Positions 35,430 to 45,800 of a stretch of 64,000 nt of DNA are shown here, piece by piece. A program made the position numbers and the translations under genes. The stretch's first letter is position 1. Each line of letters starts with the position of its first letter. The stretch lies in contig CM055111.1 of assembly GCA_029204225.1 (NCBI GenBank), forward strand, positions 7,977,099-8,041,098. The letters are read 5' to 3'. The DNA is from Diphasiastrum complanatum (taxonomy: Eukaryota > Streptophyta > Lycopodiopsida > Lycopodiales > Lycopodiaceae). The notes under the pieces are model-generated. The model was not told where the DNA came from. It searched no databases and saw nothing but the letters and a program-made list of their open reading frames with translations.

Positions 35430-36000
35430 TGGCACTGTTGTCGGGGAGCTACGCCAATTTTTCATTTTTCAAGATGTTTTTTATCCATGCTTGGATGTTA
35501 GCTTGCATTTAGGCATCTTGTCTTGGCATAATAAAAATTGCATTTTAGAGTTATTTTGGGACAGATTTTGCTTGATTTGTATGGATTTTTTTGCTTGAAA
35601 TCTTTTTTGATTGTTGAGGAGGGGAATCCATACAAATCACCATTCCTAAGATCCATTTGGATCTGAAGAAATCAGAGAAAAAAAAAGTCCATTTCTGCTA
35701 TTTTGGTAACAAAAGGGAAAAAATCTTCATCAGTCAATAATAACTTTCTGTTCCTTTGCAAACAACCTTTGCTGACTTGCAAACAATACCGCCATGATGT
35801 AGTGAAGCTATAATTTGAAAGGCGAAGGTTACTTCCCAGCCAATTTTCACAAATTGAACAAAAATACCAAAAAAAGTAAAAAAAAACCCCTAAAAATCAA
35901 AAAACAACCTTTGCCTGGTCTACTATACCTAGACGTGACCCAGATTTATTTATAGCTAGGTCGACGAAGGTTAATTCCAAAAATAGAAGGCAAAAGTGAC
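35430..36000 (+). mobile_element. Second gypsy primer site and leader relic
   Basis: TGGCACTGTTGTCGGGGA at 35430-35447 matches 15 of 18 positions of the tRNA-Asp-type primer site. Upstream, 35141-35428 starts TGTTGGAGTT and may be a short LTR. Downstream (35740-36000) is a leader with alternating AACCTTTGC and GCGAAGGTTA words, laid out as in the leaders at 1-820 and 34280-34500 but with a different keyword. No coding part follows: copia LTR sequence begins at about 36090. Confidence 0.6.
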
Positions 36001-36089
36001 CGTTCCTTTACGTGCTTTTTGTCGAAAATTAGTCGTATTTGCAATTGAAGATTAAACAAGCGTGCCGATTTTTTCACATTGGCAAGATT

Positions 36090-36742
36090 GGTGGAGTTGC
36101 GTGAATCAGAAGTGCCACAATTAACTGTAGAACATTCAAAAGGAATGGTTCACAAATGCACAATGAAACGATACACAATGAGAAAAAAGTGTGTTCTGAT
36201 AAATATCAACAAGGAGTACAATCGCATGAAGTAAAAACTTCAGCTGGCTACAGAATGAGAACTCTGATCGTTGTGTGTGATAACACATGCAACAAAACTA
36301 TATGAATGGATTGATAGATACAATTATTAGATGTTTTAGATATCAAAAGATAAGAAGATTGGAGATTTCAGAAGAAGTTTTTTGATGAAGATTCTAGGTT
36401 TAATATACTCAAAATATCTACAACTACTTCTTCTATAGTTATCAAAACCACCTCATAACTATAACTATATGTACAATGTAGGCGGAGTGTCAACGGGAAG
36501 TCATTGGGTCATATTTTAGACCGATAATATCGAACTTTACAAAGTATCGAAAAATATACAAAGACTCAAAAAATATAGAATTTTTCGAGTCGATTCGGTA
36601 TCGGAGAATTCTAGAAAAATTTGATCCTGAATTTTTCGATTCTCTGTTTAGAAATTCGAGCCTTCTCTTTTCCTGATTTTGTATAACTTTCAGGATGCTC
36701 ATTAATGAATGGATTTGAGGCTGAGCATCGAATTCCAGCACA
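36090..36742 (-). repeat. 3' LTR of inverted copia relic
   Basis: Starts TGTGCTGG right after the polypurine tract. Its downstream half (36090-36330) resembles 28340-28530, the LTR end before the primer site of the plus-strand relic. The end is approximate. Confidence 0.6.
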
Positions 36743-36859
36743 CCCCCTTAAAGTGGATCCTGAAAAGCTTTGGTCTTCAAATTTAACTTGTCATTGGATT
36801 CGAGCTAGTGTTGTTTTGCCAGAGCCATTGTGAAGTAATCTGCTGCCATCAGATTTATT

Positions 36860-38725
36860 CTATTGGGTCAATTTTTGTATTCCGTGACAGTAGTTGGCTA
36901 GAACTTTATCAGGTCTTTTGAACCCCAGTGCTAACTTGCATTTTAGATCCTTCATCAGATTCAGATTAATATTGAATAATAGAGTATCATCTATATAAAG
37001 TGTGGAGTTGATGAAGAAATCCAATACAGACTTGAAATGAAAATTCGAGTCTGCCGAGTTTGGATAGAAACCATTCTCATTTAGTAATGCAGATTTGGAG
37101 TCCATTGTTGCTTCGCATTGGTCAGCATCAGTAGTTGACTTTGCTTCAGCATTTGTATTTGATTCCTACACGAAATAGGAGGCTGGATCATCCCTAAATA
37201 GGAATGGAGGCTGTCTGAATCGATTTGTTCTTTTGGTTGAAATTCGACACTTTGATATGATTCGAACTGTTGAGTTTCTGACTCATTTTTCGAGTCAGTA
37301 TCAATTTTTGGCTATTTGATCCTTGGGTCAGAATTTGTTGTAGCTTTCTCATTGTGGTCAAAAATTGGTCTTCCAGAAAACTGACATTTTTGCTCGTGAA
37401 TGCTTTCTGAAGGTTGTAGAGCTTGTATGCCTTCTGATATGGAGAGTAGCCAATAAAAATTGATCTGCTACTAGTCGACCCTTGAATCGAAATTGAATTT
37501 GGCAACCCTGGGGTTAGATTTTTTATATTGATCAGCAGAGATCTGATTGAAAGCTTTGCATCCAAACACTCTAATATTTGTAAGTGATGTCTTCTATCCT
37601 GTCCACACCTCATAAGGTGTCTTGCCATTTAGGGCTTTGTTGATGGATCGATTTTGTAAGTAGGCTGTTGTGGTAACAACTTCTGCCCAGAATTTTTTTG
37701 GAAGAGAGGCATGGGCCAACATGCTCTTGGCACTCTCAGTAAGTGTCTGATTCTTCCATTTGGCTACACTTTTGTACTGAGGTGAGCAGCTTTGATGTAT
37801 TTTGTTGGCCTTGCAGAATCTCGTGAATTTGGTGGAGATAAATTCTCCCCCTCCATTAGAGCGTAGGGCTTTGATTTTTCTTTGGATCAAATTTTCTGTT
37901 ATGCTTTGAACTGCTTGAAGAGTTTGAAGGTATCGGATTTTTCCTTCAAGAAATAAGTTGCAATCCTCCGAGAGAAGCAATCAATAAAAGTCAATAAGTA
38001 GACAGCTCCCTTTGTGAAAATAGTCTGCATAGGACCACAAATCTCCCCAGCTTGCATCAGAATATCCACTGAGTTGATGGAGATTATCGTTGTCGACTTC
38101 TCCATAGCCGTAGATGCACTGGTCCGTAGTAGCTCGGATATATCTCATGACTGGCTAAGCCATTTGACTGAGGCGAATAGGGAGTGATAAACTGCTGTTC
38201 AATACGTTGGCTCTGGCAGTACTCCTTGAATTCGATAGAGATATACTCTCCACCGTTGTTGGACCTCAGGGCTTTAATTCTCTTACTAGTTTCCTTCTCT
38301 GCATGCTCCTTGAAGATTTTGAAGCAACGAAAAGCTTCTAATCTCTTCTTGATGAAATACACCATTGTCCTTCTAAAAAATTCATCAATAAAAGAAATGA
38401 ATACTTTGCATCCTTCAATGAAGGATTCTACATTGAACCACATATGTCTATATGTACAACATCTAATAATCCCCTAGCAACATGTTGATGGCTTGATCTA
38501 AATGGTTTTCTAGCTTGCTTACCGACTAAACAATCTTGATAGACAGATAATTTGACTTTCTAATGGATAGTCAAGATCAAGAACAATAGATTGCTTAGAC
38601 ATATGTAATATAGAAGCATGATTCAAATGACCAAGTCTGTAATGCCAAAGTAAACTTTTATTGATTTGTACAGAAGTATTAAGAGCTTGACTAGAGGCAG
38701 AAAAGCAATGACTTAATCTGTACAA
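36860..38725 (-). pseudogene. Copia integrase and partial RT relic
   Basis: GAG-pre-integrase at 38725-38520 (LLWHYRLGHLNHASILHMSKQ), integrase core in several frames (38443-38160, where FISFIDEFFRRTMVYF is the TFIDD.SR strand; second Asp region RSNNGGEYIS; TPYSPQSNG). A second, partly overlapping core copy lies at 38105-37594 (LRSNGGGEFIS, AKWKNQTLTESAKSMLAHASLPKKFWAEVV). Linker at 37620-37190 includes FTSKNVSFLEDQF. RT is reduced to 37105-36860, with LYIDDTLLF. The core is thus present twice in tandem with different wording, noted separately. Confidence 0.75.
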
Positions 38726-38989
38726 GTATCCATGCCTCTTTTCGAGTGCTAGGATCTTGCCTGTCCTATCGACTACTTTACATTGATCATATTTAAATTA
38801 TACTTTATGTCCTAGATATGTAATTATGCTCACAGAGAGCAGATTTGGTACATGTAGGACATTAGAAAGTAGTTTGGATTGATCATGTGCAAAGCTTAAT
38901 CTTACTTTACCTTTGCCTTTGATAGCCTGTGTCGCCGAGGTGAACATATCGTTTGGTACTGTAATGCGTATAGGACTCGAAGCAGCCCA

Positions 38990-39792
38990 TATGGCTGGTT
39001 ATGTGATGTGTGGCTCCTGAATTCAGAAACCAGGAATTGTCGTAGTCATGAATTGTTTTTGGCTATCTGCATAACATCTTCTTTGTCGGCAGGTTCGACT
39101 GCTCTTGACATTGTGTCGACTTCTGGTTTTGCTTTGATTGCTTTGGGCCTTTCTTCTTCTGCTTAATTGAGCCTCTATTGGTGTATAGGGCATGAGAGTC
39201 GACAGTTGAGGAACTGGAGGGTTTGTTCCTTCTGGTGCGTTCTTGCAGCAATATTGTGATGACTCTTGAACGAGTCAATTTTGGGTGTGTTGTGATGATC
39301 ATCACCCAGCTATTGTATGATTTTGGCAAGCTTGAAAGTAGTGTTATCTATGTCTTGATCGTCTATGATTGATCCGATAGTGGCCATTTGCTTCAGCAGA
39401 TTTTTGAACTGGCTAATGTGATTCTGTAGAGAATCACCATTTGTCATCTTGAGAGAGAAGAATTTTCTCTTGAGATATAGCTTGGAAGCTACGTCACGCA
39501 CTTCGTACAGGGTTCTCAAGATGTCCTAGACTTCCTTGGAGGACTGAGCTTCAGACACATGGCCGATTTGCATGTCTGATATGTTGAGGATGATCAACAC
39601 GAAAGCCTTTCCATGCTTCAGCTTCCATCGGGAGATTGTAACGTCATCGATTTCGGGTCTTGCCTCTACATCTGTGACAACATCATACAACTCTTTAGCC
39701 ATTAGCACAGTTTTTATCTTAAATTTTGATACACGGTAATTGGCTCCATCGAGCTTGTCCATGATGGGACTGGCTTTCCCTCGGGAATCCAT
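38990..39792 (-). pseudogene. Copia gag relic
   Basis: Start MDSRGKASPIMDKLDGANYRVSKF at 39792, then KIKTVLMAKELYDVV and TISRWKLKHGKAFVLIILNISD, as in the relics at 28687 and 59417. A stop at 39526-39528 replaces the Trp of the WDIL motif. The core resumes at 39519 (RTLYEVRDVASKLYLKRKFFSLKM) and, after a frame change, ends with SRVITILLQERTRR and a basic tail (about 39063). The zinc knuckle and DSG box follow only as fragments near 39000-39060. Confidence 0.8.
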
Positions 39793-39850
39793 GTGGAAGT
39801 TAGTCTAAGTGACAGTGATAACTATTGGTGAAGACATTGCCTTGAGTTGT

Positions 39851-40640
39851 GTCAACAAAACTTTTTCTCGCAGACTATTTTGATAATTCATTTCCATGAG
39901 TGTCACACTCAATTGCTAGCAAATCTGGAGATAAATTGCCACTCCACTTGGACTTGTGGTTCCTTCCATCATTATTAATTGTCTATTATAGAAAAATGCT
40001 ATTATTAGTTGATAGATCCATAATCTCTCCAACTTAAGTGAAAATAATTGTGACCTCAGATGTCGACTGAATTAATAATTGTGATCTTAGATGTCAATTG
40101 AATTAATTTCAATAAGGTAATTTCACTCTTTCAAGCCAATTTCAATCAATTTATATTTGTTTAAAATTTTAGATTCTATTTTAACTTTAAGTGAATGTTG
40201 TCTAAGCCTCCCACCACCAAAACAGGTGTATAAAAGTACATGAAAGTCACAAAGCTCCTTCTCGATCAAAATGCCTTTTATCTTGAATTTCTAGATGCTA
40301 TAATTAGATGTCCTGTGCAATTTATTGGCTTTACTATGAAAAATATCAACTAGTTTAGTTGGACTAATTTTGCAATTTGGAGGCCAAAGTGAAATTTCAA
40401 CTTAGAGATATATTTCTTAATGTCAATAAGGCCTAAAAATAGTGTCCTTTTTTTTAGCAAGTATATAAGTGTAAGGTCGGATTTAGACCTACTTCTTATG
40501 GGTAGTTGAGATACATTGCATCTAGTCAAGTTAAACTAGGTTTATGGTGAAGTACCTAGAAGTTGTTATTTTTGGGCAAGTGGCCTAGTGACATTATGGC
40601 TGTTATAAGTAGCTGTACCAACGTGGAGAAATCATCTTGT
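39851..40640. other. Intergenic, no gene seen
   Basis: AT-rich, with no open frame of note and no recognised similarity. Confidence 0.4.
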
Positions 40641-41000
40641 TGTTCTCATTTTGTATAGAGAACTTTTCTCTTTTGATTCTATATCCATCTCTTTCATTTT
40701 TCTCATGATCTATTCCTCGGCTAGGCGACACTCATGTCGTGTTTGGCATTTTGACATCTTGCTTCATCCAGTGTCCTCCTTATCTAATGCGGACTTTTCT
40801 GTCTGCTTAGGACTTTCTACGACTTATTTCTTCCTTTGATATCTCTATTATGGATGTTTTTGGCCACCTTTTGGGCCCTGGTTCTTTGGATGGTGTGGAG
40901 ACCCTTTCAGCTCGGAATCAGGCTTGCATTGGTTACCCATTTCTTGTGAGTCTTCTTTCTATGGTTTCTTCTACACCTTCAACCTTTCTTGAGAGCTAGG

Positions 41001-41654
41001 TGTGAAAATTGTCAACATTTCCTAGCTAGTTTGAGGCCTAAATTGGCAATTTTTGTACATAGTTTTGGATCTAACCTTTCACACGTGTGAAAGAGACCTA
41101 GATACTTTTATTCTAGTATATATTTCATGTTGAAGAAGTCTCAAACTTCAGGACCTTCTAAATGACACTAAAATCATGTTATTTGGACATATAGGCCAAA
41201 ATTGGCTATTTTAGGTTACTGGTGTCCTAAAATTGGGTCCTAAGTTCTAGAGAGAGGAGAGAGAGTCATCTCTCTCACCTATATTAGGCTGAAATTCGTG
41301 GAGAACAGGTTGGAGAAACCTTTTGTATGCTTCATTGAGATCAATAGATCATTGTCATTGTTTCTTCCTCCATTGAGAGCATTGTTGTGTGTATTGTCTT
41401 CAAGCTATTGTGTATGATCTTAGGTGCTTTCCAAAAGTGGTAGGCTGATGTATTATGGGCTGTATAATGTTATTTTGGGCCGCACTTGATGTTTATGGAA
41501 GTTTCCATTTGTGATAAATGCTTTTTGATCAAGTTCTTTGCATTCTAGGTAGCATAGAATGTGTTGCCAATTCCTAGCTTATGTAGTTTGGAGTGCAAGC
41601 ATTCAAGCCAATGATCTTGGAGTTTAGATCCACTTAGGATCTGTATTTTTCACA
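41001..41654 (+). repeat. 5' LTR of complete copia element
   Basis: 654 bp, TGTGAAAATT ... TATTTTTCACA, with 8-bp terminal inverted repeat TGTGAAAA. TATATAT at 41117-41123 is a plausible TATA box. An 18-bp perfect palindrome around CACGTG lies upstream of it at 41076-41093. A GA/CT-rich patch lies at 41251-41276. Confidence 0.97.
41076..41093. promoter_or_regulatory. Palindromic G-box in LTR U3
   Basis: CTTTCACACGTGTGAAAG is its own reverse complement and is centred on CACGTG, the G-box core bound by plant bZIP and bHLH factors. It lies about 25-40 bp upstream of the TATA-like TATATAT. It is identical in the 3' LTR. A regulatory role is inferred. Confidence 0.6.
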
Positions 41655-41666
41655 TGGTATCAGAGC
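41655..41666 (+). other. Copia primer-binding site (tRNA-iMet)
   Basis: TGGTATCAGAGC directly after the 5' LTR, a perfect match to the standard copia primer site complementary to initiator tRNA-Met. Confidence 0.95.
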
Positions 41667-42828
41667 TGGTTGGCTTCTATTTATAGTAAGTATTCCATTT
41701 TTGGTGATATTTGGATGTTTGATCAAGTTCTAGCATGATTTTGCATTGCTTTGTTGATCAAATCTTACTAACCTTTGTTTTGTGAGTTGAACTTGTGGAT
41801 CAAAAGCATATTTCAGGTCTATTGAAGATCAGAGGCTGAAAAGAAACTATTTTGGATCAGATCATAACACCTAATCATTTGTGATTGTGAGGCTTGTGCA
41901 TATTCAATACTAACAATGTTCTTTTCAATCCTATTGTTGACAATCTCCATTCTTGGATGAACACTCTCCTTAAGTGGATGAAACTTCTCCTTAAGTGGAT
42001 GACAAATGCTCTTTTGAGTGAGTTGTAATTCTCCTAAAGGCTGAGCAAAGCTCCCATTTGGATGAAAGATTCCCTTTTTTTTGGGTGAACATATTGTAAG
42101 CTCCATTGTGAAGAGCATATTGTAAAGATTGTCATCAATTTTGGCATAAATTTTGGTGTACTTTGTTGAGCATGTAAGTAACTCTCCTTATGTAATTTGA
42201 TTGGAGCATTTGCTGGAAGGTGTTAACCATTATGCAAGTGTGTTTTCAGGTTCTTAACAGGTTGAGGAACATTCTCATGTGAAGTGATCTTAGATCTACA
42301 TCTAAACACCAAGATTTGACAAGATAGTGAAGCTAGTCTTGTGATTCACTAAGTGTGCTCATTCATTCACCTCTAAATCTTGTATTTATCACTTGCTGGA
42401 GTTTATAAACTTTTAGAAGTGTGGTTTACATGTGGTTTTACAGGTTGAATCAATATCTTAGTGTGTTGATCATATGTTGATCAAGTTTGTTCATTACTAG
42501 GTAATCTTGGCATCCTAGTTTTGGGTATTTTCTAAGAATGCAAGTAACTCTTCACACCATAACTTGATTTGGTCACTTGCTGGAAAGTTTGAGAGCTTAA
42601 GCAAGAGTGTGTTCAGGTTGGTTTGATTTTGTAATCCATTCTTAGTGTGTGCAAAGTGTTGCATGTGTTTCAATCTTCCTTTCTATGCTTGGAAACCATC
42701 TAGGTTCAAGATAGAAGTGTTTTAGGGTCCTAAATCTTCATAGATCTCTTTATCTATCATTTGTTGAGAGAAAAGTGAGTGCTAAGTGCTTTAGGACAGA
42801 ACCTAAAAGTTGAAGAAACATTAGAATC
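41667..42828 (+). repeat. Copia leader with degenerate internal repeats
   Basis: The 1.16-kb untranslated leader contains three imperfect modules at about 42172-42300, 42355-42500 and 42537-42670. Each is built as (G)CAAGTAACTC..., (T/C)ATTTGCTGGA or CACTTGCTGGA, a GCAAGAGTGTGTTCAGGTT-like block, and an end with AGTGTG. A shorter repeat, CTCCTTAAGTGGATGA, occurs twice at about 41965-42003. No ORF. Packaging or translation signals are possible but not shown. Confidence 0.6.
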
Positions 42829-45800
42829 ATGGCTTCCAATGGTGGGATCATGCTAGAGTCTAGTGAAAGGTTGAGTTCATCAAACTACTCTACTTGGAAA
42901 GTGAGGATGGAGTCCTTACTTGAGTTGAATGAACTCATGGACATAGTTGCAGAAATTGAAGAGAGACCTCTCACACTTCAAGAGCAACAAAGGTTTGATA
43001 AGAAGGCCAAAAGGGCTCTTCATATCATTAAAATGAATGTTACAAATGAACTTCTCAAGGAAGTTGGAAAGTTTCAAAGTGCAAGTGAGGCATGGAATGC
43101 CTTAAAGAAGCTCTTTGAATCAAAGTCCACATCTAGGGTATTGACCCTTAGGAGACAAATATTTTCTAGTAGGCAAAGAGAGGGTGAAAGTGCTCATGCA
43201 TTTATCTTGAGAGTTAAGTCCCTAAGTGATGATTTAGCATGCATTGATGAGAACATAAAAGATGGTGAAATAGTCCAAGTTATGTTGAATGGTTTGCTAA
43301 ATGAACATGCTAACCTTGTGCAAAGTTTTGCCATTCAAAGAGCCTTGCCAAGTGTGGTTGACTTGCAAGAAATCTTATTGGCTGAAGAACATAGGTTGCA
43401 ATCAAAGCTTGATGGTGCATCCTTGCAAGGTGGAGGTGAAGAGGCTTTCTTCACAAAAGGCAAATTCAAGGGCAAAGGTAAAGGCAAAGGGAAATGGTCC
43501 AAAGGTGGTAACTTTGATCATGATGATCACTCTTCCTCTTCCTCTTCTACTAAGAACAATAAGTCAAAGTTCAAGTGCTTTTATTGTGGGATAAAAGGTC
43601 ATTTTGCAAATGAATGTTATAAGAAGAAAAGAGAGCAAGGAGAGAGGCAAGGAAATCTTACAATAGATGAGGAAGAACATAACACATGTGAATCACTTGT
43701 TATGACTTCAAGTTTGTTAGCCAACATAGATGATAATGATCCTTGGTGGATTGATAGTGGAGCCTCATCTCACATGACAAGACATAAGGAATACTTTACA
43801 TCCTTATTGTCTTATGAGGGAGAAGGTAACATCATCTACACTGCAAATGATGGTCAATGTGACATCAAAGGCATAGGCACTATTCCTATTTCCCTTTCAA
43901 CAAATAGGAAAGCAAATCTTGAAAATGTTTTGTACATTCCTTCAATCACTAAGAATTTGCTTAGTGTAAGTCAAATGATTGACAAAGGACTTGATGTGGA
44001 GTTCATTGGAGATGCATGTTTGATAAGTAAATGTGGATCCTTGATTGCTCAAGGTAGGAGGCATGGTAAACTTTTCAAGCTTGATGCATGTGTGATCTCT
44101 AATCATGAAGGATGTATGGCTAGGGAGCAATTGACAAACCAAGAAGTTTGGCACAAGAGGTTGGGCCATCCCAACTTCAAATCTTTGGAGGTAATGGCAA
44201 AGAAAGAGCTTGTTCTTGGTCTCCCTAAAAGTCTTGTTGCAAACAATAGTGTTTGTGAACATTGTGCCTTGTCCAAATCTCATAGACTTGCTTATTCTAG
44301 ATCTACTTCTAGATCTAAAGAAGCTTTTCAACTTGTGCATTCTGATATTCATTCTTCTAGTACAACTAGCAATGGTGGGGCAAAGATGTATGCAACTTTC
44401 ATTGATGACTTTAGTAGGTATACTTGGATCTATCTTCTTAAAAGTAAGGATGAAGTGTTTGCTGCATTTGTCAAGTTCAAGAATGAAATGGAAAACCAAT
44501 TCAATACAAAGATCAAATGCTTAAGATCTGATAATGGAGGGGAATACACCTCAAATAGGTTCAAAGACTTTTGTATAGCACATGGAATTAAGAGGGAGAT
44601 GTCTAGTCCTAGGACTCCACAACAGAATGGAGTGGCCGAGAGGAAGAATAGAACCCTTTGTGAATGTGCCAAGGCAATGAGACTACATGCTAATCTTGCT
44701 AAGTCTTTTTGGGGGGAAGCTTTAGCATGTGCTAACTATCTATGTAATAGATGGACAAGTGCTTCCTTGGATGGTAAAACTCCTCATGAGGTTCTTTATG
44801 GTAGAAGGCCGAGTGTCAAGCATTGTAGGATCTTTGGATGTACATGTTTTGTCAATATCACACTTGATGATAGAACTAAAGAAGATCCTTCATCAAAGAA
44901 GGGTGTGTTTGTTGGCTATAGTGAAGTAAGCAAGGCTTACAAAGTGTACATTCCTTCTACAAAGAAAGTTGTCATAAGTAGGGATGTCATCTTTCATGAA
45001 GAGAATGTTTCCAATGTTGTTGATGTTGATGTTGATGTGCCTACTAATCATCATGATGTGCAAGATGTCTTGGATGAAGATGGAGATGCCACTCCAAAGC
45101 AAACTTCAAGGAAGACTCAAAGGCAAAGGGCTAAGCCATCAAGGCTAACCTATGATGAAAAAGGAAAGCAAGTGGTGGACAACTCTAACTTTGCTTTTCT
45201 TACCTCTTTTGATGAACCAACTTGTGTAGGTGAAGCAATTCAAAAGAAGGAATGGATCCAAGCCATGGATCATGAGCATCAAGCACTCATCAAAAGCAAC
45301 ACATGGAGGTTGGTAAAGCTTCCAAAGGACAAGAAGGCAATTGGTTGTAAGTGGATCTTCAAGATCAAGACAAATCAAGATGGATCAATCAACAAGTACA
45401 AGGCAAGGTTGGTGGCAAAGGGGTATGCTCAAGAATATGGTATTGACTATGATGAGACCTTTGCACCCGTGGCAAAGATGGTAACTATTCGAATCCTAAT
45501 CTCTCTTGCAACTCTTTATGATTGGGATATGTGGCAAATGGATGTTACTAATGCCTTCTTGAATGGTGATCTTGAAGAAGATATTTACATGGAGCAACTC
45601 AAGTGGCAATTTCTTCAAGGCAAGGAAGATCTCGTTGAGGTTTGGTTTGAGCTCAAATGGGCTGGTTTTATTAGGTTTGATACTCAACTTCATCTACTCT
45701 ACTTCATGTTGGATAGAAGTGTAGAAATCTATCTTTTGGTTTATGATGGTGACATTGTTTTCACTAACTATAGTGAAAGGTTGAAATCAAGCAATGATGA

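Larger units (their letters stand above)
36090..39850 (-). mobile_element. Ty1/copia relic, inverted, with 3' LTR
   Basis: Minus-strand element: truncated leader (about 39850-39793), gag, protease, integrase and RT, then polypurine tract (TAAGGGGG, 36743-36750) and a 3' LTR starting TGTGCTGGAATTC at 36742 and running down to about 36090. RNase H and the distal RT are missing between 36860 and 36751. The leader (TAGTTATCACTGTCACTTAG and following) matches the plus-strand leader at about 59380-59420, so both are one family. No primer site is left at its 5' end. Confidence 0.8.

Noticed and set aside
43942-44499. 185-codon minus-strand frame inside the complete copia element
   Set aside because: Antisense of integrase; no independent support.
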